From assembly GCF_001403615.1 (NCBI RefSeq), contig NZ_LN879456.1:496001-560000 (forward strand): DNA of 64,000 nucleotides. The letters are read 5' to 3'. This document shows positions 33,292 through 41,430 of this stretch, piece by piece; position 1 is the stretch's first letter, and every line of letters begins with the position of its first letter. The position numbers were made by a program, and so were the translations under genes. The stretch comes from Desnuesiella massiliensis. Its GTDB lineage: Bacteria; Bacillota; Clostridia; Clostridiales; Clostridiaceae. Under the pieces are notes generated by a model, which was given only the letters and a program-made list of their open reading frames with translations, was not told the DNA's origin and made no database searches.

Positions 33292-34596
33292 ATGAACTAT
33301 ATAGAAGCGATGAATTATATTACTCAAACTTCGAAATTTGGAAGTAATTTAGGTTTAACAAGAACCCTAAAGATATTAGAGTTTTTAGGTAATCCTCAAC
33401 AGGGGATTAAATGCATCCATATAGGTGGGACTAACGGGAAAGGTTCGACTACAGCTATGATTAATGCCATTTTAGTGGAAGCTGGATTTAAGGTTGGAAT
33501 GTATACTTCCCCTTATCTGGAAGAATTCGAAGAGAGGATTCAGATTAACAACCTTAATATTTCCAAAGATGACTTAGCTTTTGTGGTTACTGAGGTAGCT
33601 AAAGCAGTAGATATGGTTATAGCCTTTGGCTATGACCATCCTACAGAATTTGAAATAATAACTTGTGCAATGTTTTTATATTTTTATAATAACAAGGTGG
33701 ACTATGCAGTAATTGAGGTGGGATTAGGTGGAAGACTAGATTCTACCAATGTAATAAATCCATTATTATCTATCATTACTTCTATAAGCTATGATCATAT
33801 GAATATTTTAGGAGATACCTTAGGTAAAATAGCCAATGAAAAAGCAGGCATAATAAAGTATAACACTCCTGTTATTGTATATCCGCAAGAAAGAGAGGCT
33901 ATAGAAGTAATTAATGAGGTATCAACTAAAAATCATTCAAGGGTTCTTTACATAAATAAAGGGGATGTGAAATATTTAGGAGTGACTTCTTCCAGCTATG
34001 GTTTAAGCCAAAATATAGAAGTTATTACCCAGAAAAAAAGGTATAACCTAGAATTGGCTTTACTGGGTCAGCATCAACTTCTTAATTGTGCTTTGGCTGT
34101 AAATGCTATAGAGCAGCTTTCAGTGATAGAAGATATAATTATTAAAGAAGAAACTATTCTAAATGCTCTTAGGAAAGTAAAATGGCCAGGCCGCTTAGAG
34201 CTGTTAAGCACAAATCCCTTAGTAGTTATAGACGGAGCTCACAATATAGATGGAATCATAAACTTAAAAGATAATGTTCAGAAATATTTTCAGTACGATA
34301 ATTTAATAATAATAATCGGCATTTTAGCTGATAAACAGGTAGATGAAATGCTAGATGCAATAATACCTCTAGGGAATAGAATCATAGCTGTTACTCCTCA
34401 TAGTGATAGAGCTAGTTCTGCGGAAGAGTTAAGGCTTAAAATTTTAAGGCTCAATGAAAATTGTGAAAGTATGGTGGAGTACTCAGCGGCTTATAGAAAA
34501 GCATTAAGCTATTGTGGTGAAAAAGATATGATTTTAATTTGTGGTTCTTTGTATATGATAGGAGATATGAGAAAGATTATAAGGAATAAAGGATAG
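33292..34596 (+). CDS. folC: Folylpolyglutamate synthase / dihydrofolate synthase
   Basis: 434 residues of the Mur-ligase-related FolC family. It has the P-loop GGTNGKGSTTAMI (about 43-55), the start YIEAMNYITQTSKFG, GLGGRLDSTNVI, the lysine region SYDHMNILGDTLGKIANEKAGI, and the C-terminal VIDGAHNIDGI followed by VTPHSDRASSAEEL. It adds glutamates to folates in the cytoplasm. It lies behind valS and is probably cotranscribed under the T-box, then closed by a strong terminator. The only visible ribosome binding help is a weak TAGGTG. Confidence 0.95.
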   Translation: MNYIEAMNYITQTSKFGSNLGLTRTLKILEFLGNPQQGIKCIHIGGTNGKGSTTAMINAILVEAGFKVGMYTSPYLEEFEERIQINNLNISKDDLAFVVTEVAKAVDMVIAFGYDHPTEFEIITCAMFLYFYNNKVDYAVIEVGLGGRLDSTNVINPLLSIITSISYDHMNILGDTLGKIANEKAGIIKYNTPVIVYPQEREAIEVINEVSTKNHSRVLYINKGDVKYLGVTSSSYGLSQNIEVITQKKRYNLELALLGQHQLLNCALAVNAIEQLSVIEDIIIKEETILNALRKVKWPGRLELLSTNPLVVIDGAHNIDGIINLKDNVQKYFQYDNLIIIIGILADKQVDEMLDAIIPLGNRIIAVTPHSDRASSAEELRLKILRLNENCESMVEYSAAYRKALSYCGEKDMILICGSLYMIGDMRKIIRNKG

Positions 34597-34605
34597 GATA
34601 CTTAT

Positions 34606-34633
34606 AAAAAAGCGACGAAAGTCGCTTTTTTCA
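34606..34633 (+). terminator. Terminator of valS-folC
   Basis: Stem aaaaaagcgac (34606-34616) with gtcgctttttt (34621-34631) around a GAAA tetraloop. Confidence 0.92.
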
Positions 34634-34649
34634 ATCATTGTGAATTGTG

Positions 34650-34680
34650 CATTTTAAAAGGCTAGGGAGTAGCCTTTTAA
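34650..34680 (-). terminator. Terminator of the TSCPD gene
   Basis: ttaaaaggcta (34654-34664) and tagccttttaa (34670-34680), loop gggag; the minus-strand product continues into a short U-rich stretch. Confidence 0.65.
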
Positions 34681-34701
34681 TAAAAATTGCTCTCGTGATT
34701 T

Positions 34702-34950
34702 TTATTTAGTAGAAAGGTAGCTTTCTAAAGCTTTTGCAAGTTGGTCAGGGCAAGAAGTGGGTTTATTTCCGCAATTTATCCCTTTAAGCCTATGGATAGC
34801 CTCATGTATTTCCATACCCTCCACAAGCTTTGATACGCCTAATAAATTTCCAGGACAGCCTCCTATAAAATTAACTTTTACTATTTTATTATCTTCAATC
34901 TCAAAAGTTATTTTTTTTGCACAGACCCCTGTAGTCTCAAAAGTATACAT
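34702..34950 (-). CDS. TSCPD domain-containing small protein (TIGR03905 type)
   Basis: 82 residues with the TSCPD pattern: Cys in TTGVCAKKITFEIEDN, FIGGCPGNLLGVSKLVEGM, GINCGNKPTSCPDQLAKAL. The domain also forms the zinc-binding C-terminus of class II ribonucleotide reductases; stand-alone versions are widespread in clostridia and of unknown function. Four conserved cysteines suggest metal binding. GAGAGGA precedes the ATG. It is a single gene with its own terminator. Confidence 0.88.
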   Translation of the reverse strand: MYTFETTGVCAKKITFEIEDNKIVKVNFIGGCPGNLLGVSKLVEGMEIHEAIHRLKGINCGNKPTSCPDQLAKALESYLSTK

Positions 34951-35086
34951 ATAAATCCTCTCGCTTTCTTACAATTTGTCCACTAATATTATATGACATA
35001 CAGTGAAGTAACTTCAACATTAATTTTACCAAAATGAATTTTTAAAAATCTATAACCTGTTTTATAACACTTACATATATTATTAG

Positions 35087-35100
35087 GAGAAAGGAGGTGA
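35087..35100 (+). promoter_or_regulatory. Near-perfect Shine-Dalgarno displaced 33 bases from the next start
   Basis: gagaaaggaggtga contains agaaaggaggtga, a 13-base match to the 16S rRNA 3' end, yet the next plausible start is the ATG at 35134. Frames opening right behind it are short: a CTG frame at 35104 ends after seven codons. Confidence 0.5.
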
Positions 35101-35133
35101 AAACTGCTTCTGCTAATTGTGGGGTAGTTATAT

Positions 35134-36018
35134 ATGGATTATTTATATGTATGCAATACTTCCTCTGATTTTGTATCTCAAATTTCCTTAGGAGATTATA
35201 GTCATAAAAAGATATGTCTGAATAGCAAGGAAGGCCGGGTAGGACCTCATGGTATATGTAGCTGGAAGAGCGAAATCATTGTGGCTAATAGCTATAATAA
35301 TAGCATTTCAAAAATAGATATTGTAGATTGCGTAGAAAAAGAAAATTATTATATTGGCATTCATTGTAATGATGTAGATGTGTTTAACAATCATGCATAT
35401 ATAGTATGTGGAGAATCTAATAGCATTATTGTATTTGATCTAGTTACTAATGTAATAATACAGGAAATACCTTGTGGAAATATGCCTCATAACATAGACA
35501 TAAGTAGAAAAAGCGAACTAGGCGTTATAGCTAATATGCAGAGTGATTGTGTTAGTATATTAGATTGTGCAAAGAATGATATCTTAGCCTCTATAAAAGT
35601 AGGAGCTTACCCCACTAAGGCTATAATTACTTCCGATAATAAATATATAATAGTATGTGAAAGTAATCTAGGATTAGATAAAGTTGGTAGTATTACTCTA
35701 TTTGATTTAGTAAAATTCAAAAAAATAATCACCATAAAGGTGGGTAAAGCTCCTGTAGATGTCTATTATGATTATGTAGAAAAGATGTGCTTTGTGTCTA
35801 ATTTCTTAGAGGGTACAATTAGTATTGTTGATATAAGTGAGGGAAAGGAAGTTAGAAAAATAAAAGTTGGAGGTATGCCTAGAGGGATTATTAAAAAAGG
35901 AAGATATTTATATATCGGAAATAACTATGGAAATTCATTAATAATATACGACATTTATAAAATGAACATTAAGACCATACCAATAGGTAAGGAACCTAAT
36001 GGTATGACCCTAGTGTAA
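35134..36018 (+). CDS. YncE/YVTN-type beta-propeller protein
   Basis: 294 residues built from about seven repeats of the type 'VGxxPxxIxxxxxxxxxxVxNxxxxxIxIxD' (for example IPCGNMPHNIDISRKSELGV, VGKAPVDVYYDYVEKMCFVS, VGGMPRGIIKKGRYLYIGNN, IGKEPNGMTLV). This is the 40-residue YVTN beta-propeller repeat. There is no signal peptide, so it is probably cytoplasmic, or packaged in the spore if made in sporulation. The nearest ribosome site to the ATG is a weak GGGG; a much stronger SD lies 33 bases upstream but an in-frame TAG separates it from the ATG. A CATATATTA box at 35074-35082 resembles mother-cell sigma-E/K promoters, weakly. Function unknown. Confidence 0.8.
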   Translation: MDYLYVCNTSSDFVSQISLGDYSHKKICLNSKEGRVGPHGICSWKSEIIVANSYNNSISKIDIVDCVEKENYYIGIHCNDVDVFNNHAYIVCGESNSIIVFDLVTNVIIQEIPCGNMPHNIDISRKSELGVIANMQSDCVSILDCAKNDILASIKVGAYPTKAIITSDNKYIIVCESNLGLDKVGSITLFDLVKFKKIITIKVGKAPVDVYYDYVEKMCFVSNFLEGTISIVDISEGKEVRKIKVGGMPRGIIKKGRYLYIGNNYGNSLIIYDIYKMNIKTIPIGKEPNGMTLV

Positions 36019-36025
36019 TATTTTT

Positions 36026-36553
36026 TTAACTAGTTATTAATAACTGCATTATTTTATTGTAGATTTCTGAAGAATTACTTTTCCACTTATTACACAAGTG
36101 AATAGCTTGTTTATTAGAGGCTACATTTAATTTCAAGTCTATTAGCAATGAATCATTTTCTATAGCTCTTAAATTTACTATAAAATTGTTATTCTCATCT
36201 ACAGTGTAAGTAGCTGTTAAAGTTAGTTCCTTTTTTATATTTTCAATTTGATCCTTGATATAATTATCGATTATATCAGTTTTAGAAGTAGCTAACCTAT
36301 CCTTAAACAGAGAGAGTACCTTTTCACCTTTATCTGTTATCAATAATAGTTTTTTGTCATTTCTGTCCGAATATTGGATAAACTTAGAGGAAGCCAATTC
36401 TGAAATATATTGCTGTAAGGTAAAATAATTTATAAATCCATTCTGCAAAATTATTTCAGTAATCTGCTTATTTGATATTGGTATTTTAATGCTTTTTATT
36501 ACGTATAACACCAATAATTTATTTTCTGCTAGTTCAACAGTGCTTTCATACAT
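36026..36553 (-). CDS. DUF4364 family protein (winged-helix-like)
   Basis: 175 residues. It matches the clostridial DUF4364 pattern: ELAENKLLVLYVIKSIKIPI, then ISNKQITEIILQNGFINYFT, LQQYISELASSKFI, and ITDKGEKVLSLF. The first 85 residues look like a winged helix-turn-helix (PadR/MarR-like), which suggests a DNA-binding regulator; this is inference from the pattern. The stop lies only seven bases from the end of the convergent propeller gene. Confidence 0.85.
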   Translation of the reverse strand: MYESTVELAENKLLVLYVIKSIKIPISNKQITEIILQNGFINYFTLQQYISELASSKFIQYSDRNDKKLLLITDKGEKVLSLFKDRLATSKTDIIDNYIKDQIENIKKELTLTATYTVDENNNFIVNLRAIENDSLLIDLKLNVASNKQAIHLCNKWKSNSSEIYNKIMQLLITS

Positions 36554-36606
36554 TCATACCCCACCCTTCCAAGTGAAATGAAAGAATATCTAATATATTA
36601 TAACAT

Positions 36607-36643
36607 AAAAAGCATCCAAAGGAATGGGTGCTTTATTTTTTTT
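36607..36643. terminator. Hairpin with flanking A and T runs upstream of pdaB
   Basis: aaaagcatcc (36608-36617) pairs with gggtgcttt (36626-36634) with a G-U pair, followed by eight T. It lies between two divergent genes, so as a plus-strand terminator it would have no gene to end; it may shield pdaB from antisense or stray transcription. Confidence 0.5.
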
Positions 36644-36708
36644 AATAACATATTTGTTTTAATGCTGAATATAAATTATTAGAATGATGTTGAAGGAGGA
36701 TAGTAGAT

Positions 36709-37479
36709 TTGATTATTAGAGTAAGATCCTTTATTTTTAAAAAAGGATATATAGGATTTTTATTATTCTTACTGGCTGTGGCAGCCACCTTAGTATTTCA
36801 AAGTAAAGTTAAGGCAGTGTTTAATATAACAAGGAAATTGCCTATATATTCTGTAGATACAAAAGAGAAAAAAATATCTTTAACTTTTGATTTAAGCTGG
36901 GGAGAAGACAATACTATGAAAATTTTAGATGTTTTAGATCAGTACAAGGTTAAAGCTACATTTTTTGTAGTAGGTGGATGGATTGACTATACTCCTAAAA
37001 ATGAATTGCTAATTAAAGAAATTGACAAAAGAGGTCATGAGATAGGTAATCATAGTAATATGCATCCAGATATGACTAAGATATCTAGAGAACGAATTAT
37101 TAAAGAGATAGAAGTAGCTGATACAAAAATAATGAATTTAACAGGTAAAAACAGTAAGCTATTCAGATGCCCAAGTGGAGCATATAATGATTTGGTTATA
37201 TCCACTGTTGAAAGCATGAAAAGATTTTGTATACAGTGGGATGTAGATAGTATAGATTGGAAATCCCAAGGAGCAGAAATTGAATATAACAGAGTTATTA
37301 CTAAAACCAAGCCAGGTTCTATTTTGCTATTTCATAATGATGCTAAGTACACTCCTCAAAATTTACCTAGGATAATAGAAAAATTAAAAAAGGATGGATA
37401 TGAGTTCGTTATGGTTTCAAACTTGATATATAAGGAAAATTATTATATAAATTCCGAAGGAAAACAAATATTAAAGTAA
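36709..37479 (+). CDS. pdaB: Polysaccharide deacetylase, PdaB type (sporulation)
   Basis: 256 residues: N-terminal basic stretch and one membrane helix (about 13-32), then a NodB-homology domain. Motif 1 reads LTFDLSWGED where most NodB enzymes have TFDDG; loss of the second Asp is typical of PdaB. Motif 2 is HEIGNHSNMHPDM (His-x3-His metal site), later FRCPSGAYND and LLFHNDAKYT. In Bacillus PdaB is needed for spore stability after late sporulation. It starts with TTG, nine bases after AAGGAGG. It appears monocistronic. Confidence 0.88.
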   Translation: MIIRVRSFIFKKGYIGFLLFLLAVAATLVFQSKVKAVFNITRKLPIYSVDTKEKKISLTFDLSWGEDNTMKILDVLDQYKVKATFFVVGGWIDYTPKNELLIKEIDKRGHEIGNHSNMHPDMTKISRERIIKEIEVADTKIMNLTGKNSKLFRCPSGAYNDLVISTVESMKRFCIQWDVDSIDWKSQGAEIEYNRVITKTKPGSILLFHNDAKYTPQNLPRIIEKLKKDGYEFVMVSNLIYKENYYINSEGKQILK

Positions 37480-37627
37480 AATATTGAAATAGGACGTATA
37501 AATGTATTATAATGGAAGAGTATATTTAATTTGTCTTAAAATAAAAAATCTTAGTAATATTTAATTATTACCTAGAATAATATATTGATGTAAGACAAAT
37601 TAAAAACCAAGGGAGAGAGGGGTTAAG

Positions 37628-38296
37628 ATGGACAATTTAATGTTAAATAACAAGATTTATCTAGAGGGGAAAATTGCTTCTAAACTAGAGTTTAGTCATG
37701 AAATGTATGGAGAGGGGTTCTATACATTTGAACTAGAAGTGATGAGATTAAGTGATTCAAAGGATTTATTAAATGTAACCGTATCAGAAAGGATAACATC
37801 TGGTATAGATTTTAATATTGGATCAGACATAATAGTTGATGGCCAATTAAGATCTTATAATAAAGTAGTAGATGGGATTAACAAACTTATATTAACAGTT
37901 TTTGCTAGAAATATTGAACCCTGCACTGAAAGAAGCAAAAATCCAAATGAAATATATCTAGATGGATATATCTGTAAAGAACCAGTGTATAGAACTACCC
38001 CGTTTGGAAGAGAAATTGCAGATATATTATTAGCTGTTAATAGAGCCTATAATAAATCTGACTACATACCAACTATAGCTTGGGGTAGAAATTCAAGATT
38101 TTGTCAGACTCTTAGTGTAGGCGATAACATAAGAATTTGGGGAAGACTTCAAAGCAGAGAATATCAGAAAAAAATATCTGATACTGAGGTCATTAAAAAA
38201 GTAGCTTATGAAGTATCTATTTCTAAAATGGAGAAGGTAAATAAGGAAGATTCTATAGATGAAGAAGAAAATAAAGAAGAAGTTGTTGTTGTATAA
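37628..38296 (+). CDS. Single-stranded DNA-binding protein-like, two OB folds
   Basis: 222 residues. Two SSB-like OB domains are visible: one starting LNNKIYLEGKIASKLEFSHE, the second starting NEIYLDGYICKEPVYRTTPFG followed by ADILLAVNRAYNKSDYIPTI and IRIWGRLQSREYQK, the classical SSB strand pattern. The tail after 200 is very acidic (NKEDSIDEEENKEE) but ends in VVVV, not the DDDIPF protein-interaction tip of housekeeping SSB. It is probably a clostridial SSB paralogue. AGAGAGG precedes the ATG; a palindromic terminator follows. Confidence 0.85.
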   Translation: MDNLMLNNKIYLEGKIASKLEFSHEMYGEGFYTFELEVMRLSDSKDLLNVTVSERITSGIDFNIGSDIIVDGQLRSYNKVVDGINKLILTVFARNIEPCTERSKNPNEIYLDGYICKEPVYRTTPFGREIADILLAVNRAYNKSDYIPTIAWGRNSRFCQTLSVGDNIRIWGRLQSREYQKKISDTEVIKKVAYEVSISKMEKVNKEDSIDEEENKEEVVVV

Positions 38297-38308
38297 GCAG
38301 TAGAAAGA

Positions 38309-38340
38309 TGAAAAAGTAGGTGTACACCTACTTTTTATTT
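38309..38340. terminator. Bidirectional palindromic terminator
   Basis: A perfect 26-bp palindrome (38311-38336), halves aaaaagtaggtgt and its complement, between the convergent ssb-like gene and dapH. Confidence 0.88.
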
Positions 38341-39045
38341 TCTTAAGTCATCTAATATTTGAGTTTTGTTCTTAGTTTTATCATCTACATGCTTTATTAC
38401 TTTGGCAGGGGTACCAGCTACTACTACTCCTTCAGGAACATCCTCTACTACAACTGAGCCAGCAGCTACAACTGAACCCTTACCTATTTTAACTCCTTCA
38501 AGTATAACAGCGTTTGCTCCTATTAAAACATCATCACCAATTTCGCAAGGAGTTTTACTTGGAGGTTCTAAAACTCCTGCTACTACGGCACCAGCACCTA
38601 AGTGAACTCTTTTTCCTAATTTACCTCTAGCACCTACTACAGCATTCATGTCTACCATAGTACCCTCGCCGATCTCAGCGCCTATATTTATAACAGCACC
38701 CATCATAATAACAGCATTTTTATCAATTTTAACCTTATCTCTTATTATAGCACCGGGTTCTATTCTAGCGTCTATATTTAAAAGATCTATTAAAGGTATA
38801 GCTGAATTTCTTCTGTCATTTTCAATCCTGAAATTTTTAATTTTATCTTTATTATCAAGTAAGAAAGTAGATATTTCATCACTTTCACCAAATAATATAA
38901 AGAAAGTACCACTGCCATACCATTCTATATTTCCCATAGGGCAATTTTCTAAGGCTCCATTAACATAGGCTTTTACTGGAGTAGACTTTTTGGACTCTTT
39001 TATGTATCTTGCAATTTCATAGGGGTCTGTTAAATTATAATTCAT
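38335..39045 (-). CDS. dapH: Tetrahydrodipicolinate N-acetyltransferase
   Basis: 236 residues. The N-terminal DapH domain (TDPYEIARYIKESKKSTPVK, FGESDEISTFL, IPLIDLLNIDARIEPGAIIR) is followed by a left-handed beta-helix of hexapeptide repeats (VIMMGAVINIGAEIGEGTMV, DVLIGANAVILEGVKIGKGS) and the acetyltransferase C-terminus VVAGTPAKVIKHVD. It acetylates tetrahydrodipicolinate in the acetyl branch of the diaminopimelate/lysine pathway. asd, dapA and dapB are 8 kb away in a separate operon on the same strand. Confidence 0.96.
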   Translation of the reverse strand: MNYNLTDPYEIARYIKESKKSTPVKAYVNGALENCPMGNIEWYGSGTFFILFGESDEISTFLLDNKDKIKNFRIENDRRNSAIPLIDLLNIDARIEPGAIIRDKVKIDKNAVIMMGAVINIGAEIGEGTMVDMNAVVGARGKLGKRVHLGAGAVVAGVLEPPSKTPCEIGDDVLIGANAVILEGVKIGKGSVVAAGSVVVEDVPEGVVVAGTPAKVIKHVDDKTKNKTQILDDLRK

Positions 39046-39216
39046 TGTATCATCCTTTCGCCAAAATAATTAACTATAATACATTATTATAATAAAATAA
39101 ACAATTTATTGAAAGGGGTATAAACATAAAAGGTTTCTATTTAATCAAAAAAGTAATATAATAATTTAGTAAAGACCATTTATAAGTAATTTTAAATTAA
39201 AGGGGTGCCGATTTTG

Positions 39217-39756
39217 ATGGGAAAGCTAAAAAAAGGTTATGTACAAATATATACAGGCAATGGAAAAGGTAAAACTACAGCAGCGGTAGGATTAGCTGTA
39301 AGAGCTGCTGGAGACGGATATAAAGTTTATATGTTACAATTTCTGAAGGGTGGAAACACTGGTGAATTAGAAATTGGAAAATTATTAAGTCCTAATTTTC
39401 AAATATTTAGATTTGAAAAGCCTAGGGGATTTGTATGGACATTAAATGAAGAAGAAAAAAAGGAATTAAAAAAGGAAATACAGGAAGCCTATAACTTTGC
39501 CCTAAAAGTAATTAAAAATAGAGAATGTGATATATTAATAATGGATGAAGTTATGGCTACTCTCTATAATAATTTTTTAACAGAAAAAGATGTAATTAAA
39601 TTAATAGAAGAAAAAGCTGAGGATATGGAGCTTATTCTTACGGGAAGAAACGCTTCTGAGTCTCTTATAGAGAGAGCAGATTTAGTAACGGAGATGAAGG
39701 ATATAAAACACTACTTTAATCAAGGTGTAATGGCAAGAGAGGGGATAGAATATTGA
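39217..39756 (+). CDS. cobO: Cob(I)yrinic acid a,c-diamide adenosyltransferase
   Basis: 179 residues of the CobO/BtuR family. The P-loop is YTGNGKGKTTAAVGLAVRAAG (about 12-32), followed by VYMLQFLKGG, the Walker B-like DILIMDEVMATLYN and LILTGRNA. It transfers the adenosyl group from ATP to cobalt in cobalamin synthesis or salvage. I chose the ATG at 39217 because family members start just before 'KGYVQIYTG'; a GTG at 39205 overlaps the AAAGGGG site. Its stop overlaps the ATG of the aminotransferase gene (TGATG). No other cobalamin gene is in the window. Confidence 0.92.
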   Translation: MGKLKKGYVQIYTGNGKGKTTAAVGLAVRAAGDGYKVYMLQFLKGGNTGELEIGKLLSPNFQIFRFEKPRGFVWTLNEEEKKELKKEIQEAYNFALKVIKNRECDILIMDEVMATLYNNFLTEKDVIKLIEEKAEDMELILTGRNASESLIERADLVTEMKDIKHYFNQGVMAREGIEY

Positions 39757-40901
39757 TGGTAAATAAGAGGGTGCAGAATATTGAAATATCAGGTATTAGA
39801 AAGTTTTTTAATAAGGTATCAGATTATCCAGATGCTATTTCTTTAACCCTAGGTCAACCGGACTTTCCTGTGCCCATAAGTATAAAAAGTGCCATGATTA
39901 GAGCCATAGAAAATAATAAGACAGAGTATACTGCAAATGCTGGAATATATGAACTAAGAAAGGAAATTTCAAATTATTTGTATAGATCCTTTGATATCCA
40001 TTATAGTCCAGATGAAATATGTATTACTACAGGAGGCAGTGAAGGGTTATTTTCAGTTTTTAATGCTCTAATTAATGAGGGTGATGAGGTTTTAATTCCT
40101 AATCCTGCCTATCCTGCCTATGAAAGTATCCTGAAAATAATGGGAGCAAAAATCTCTTATTACGATATGAATGATGATTTCTCTATAAATGTACTAAGGC
40201 TTAAAGATGTATTAGCTTCTAATGACAATATTAAGGCTATTATATTGTCTTATCCTAGCAACCCCACAGGAGCCATACTATCTAATGAAAATAAAAAAGA
40301 GCTATATGAAATTTTAAAGGCAAAAAATATTTTGATAATAACTGATGAAATTTATAGCTCCTTGTGCTATGAAGAGTATAATTCAATCTCACAATTTCAA
40401 GATTTAAAAGATAGGGTAGTATTAATAAGTGGTTTTTCTAAAATGTTTTCAATGACAGGCTTAAGAATAGGCTATGTATGTTCAAATGTTACCTTAATGA
40501 AGGAAATTCTTAAAATTCACCAATATAATGTCTCTTGTGCTACCTCTATTTCGCAATGGGGAGTTCTAGAAGGACTTAAAAGTGCTTTAAGTGATGTTGA
40601 TATGATGAAAGAGAATTTTGTAAAAAGAAGAGACTATGTGTACAGTAGATTGATAGCTTTAGGATTAGAGGTAGTTATTCCTAAGGGAGCTTTTTATATT
40701 TTTCCATCCATAAAAAAAATTAACCGCAATAGTGAGGAATTTTGTCTAGAATTATTACATAAAAATAGAGTAGCTTGCGTACCAGGTTCTGCTTTTGGAA
40801 GTAAAGGAGAAGGATTTATGAGAATATCTTACTCTTATAGTATTGAAAATTTAGAAGCTGGACTTAATAGGATAGAAAATTTTTTAAATAATAAGATATA
40901 G
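39756..40901 (+). CDS. Class I/II aminotransferase, PatA/AspC-like
   Basis: 381 residues, fold-type I PLP enzyme. Family motifs: SLTLGQPDFPVP near the N-terminus, TTGGSEGLFSVFNAL, PNPAYPAYE, LSYPSNPTGA, ITDEIYSSLCY and the PLP lysine in SGFSKMFSMTGLRIGY (near 227). It resembles PatA-type and aromatic aminotransferases. It is translationally coupled to cobO; cobalamin pathways contain an aminotransferase-like decarboxylase (CobD), but this sequence looks like the ordinary aminotransferase branch, so the link is not explained. GAGGGGATA is the ribosome site; a terminator follows. Confidence 0.88.
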   Translation: MVNKRVQNIEISGIRKFFNKVSDYPDAISLTLGQPDFPVPISIKSAMIRAIENNKTEYTANAGIYELRKEISNYLYRSFDIHYSPDEICITTGGSEGLFSVFNALINEGDEVLIPNPAYPAYESILKIMGAKISYYDMNDDFSINVLRLKDVLASNDNIKAIILSYPSNPTGAILSNENKKELYEILKAKNILIITDEIYSSLCYEEYNSISQFQDLKDRVVLISGFSKMFSMTGLRIGYVCSNVTLMKEILKIHQYNVSCATSISQWGVLEGLKSALSDVDMMKENFVKRRDYVYSRLIALGLEVVIPKGAFYIFPSIKKINRNSEEFCLELLHKNRVACVPGSAFGSKGEGFMRISYSYSIENLEAGLNRIENFLNNKI

Positions 40902-40939
40902 CAATAAAAGCCAAGTACTTACGTATTTGGCTTTTATTG
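40902..40939 (+). terminator. Terminator of cobO-aminotransferase
   Basis: 13-bp perfect stem caataaaagccaa (40902-40914) with its complement (40927-40939); the 3' arm contributes the T-rich segment. Confidence 0.8.
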
Positions 40940-40951
40940 TTATGTATGTCT

Positions 40952-40993
40952 CTATTAAATTAAATATTTATATATAAATATTTAATTTAATAG
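40952..40993. repeat. Perfect 42-bp AT-rich palindrome
   Basis: 40952-40972 (ctattaaattaaatatttat plus a) is the exact complement of 40973-40993, with no loop and no mismatch. Only the two terminal pairs are C-G. It is 13 bases after the previous terminator and is not followed by a T-run. Confidence 0.95.
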
Positions 40994-41178
40994 TCTTGAT
41001 TTGAAAATAAAGATACAATACAAATCTTATATCTGAAAATTGAAAATATTGAATGAATGTGCTCAAATAAAAAAGTAGGCATATTTTTTCATTGAATATA
41101 CAGAAAAAACGACTTAAACCCCTTTAAAAAGCGGTATTTATATATGAGAACAATTTGTTAATGAACTGTTAAATAAAT

Positions 41179-41207
41179 TTGACACCAAAAAGTCATTGTG
41201 GTAATAT
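41179..41207 (+). promoter_or_regulatory. Candidate sigma-A promoter of the opp operon
   Basis: Perfect TTGACA (41179-41184), 17-base spacer, TAATAT (41202-41207). Confidence 0.65.
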
Positions 41208-41430
41208 TATAAAAAATGAAGCGTAATGCGTTTTAAATTTCATAAAACTCTTTGAATAAGAATAGTTTTTAGAACATATAAATACTATATCTTTATTTAT
41301 ATAATCCTTACTTCAAATATATTACATATTTTAAAAAAATAGGATGAATACTGTGTTTTTATTATAATAAACACATAAAAAAGGGGGGAATTATCTATTT
41401 TACTATTTAAAAAAATAAGGGGGAAGCTTA

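Larger units (their letters stand above)
40940..41430. other. Intergenic region before the opp operon, 491 bp
   Basis: No gene. It holds the 42-bp palindrome (40952-40993), the opp promoter (41179-41207) and a long 5' leader of about 215 bases that ends in GGGGGAAGC before oppB. I could not assign the leader to a known riboswitch class. Confidence 0.5.

Noticed and set aside
39756..40901. CobD-type threonine-phosphate decarboxylase
   Set aside because: It is next to cobO, but the motifs around the PLP lysine and N-terminus are those of PatA/AspC-like aminotransferases.
40952..40993. The 42-bp palindrome as a terminator
   Set aside because: A complete terminator already ends the previous gene at 40939, and the palindrome has no G-C core and no T-run.
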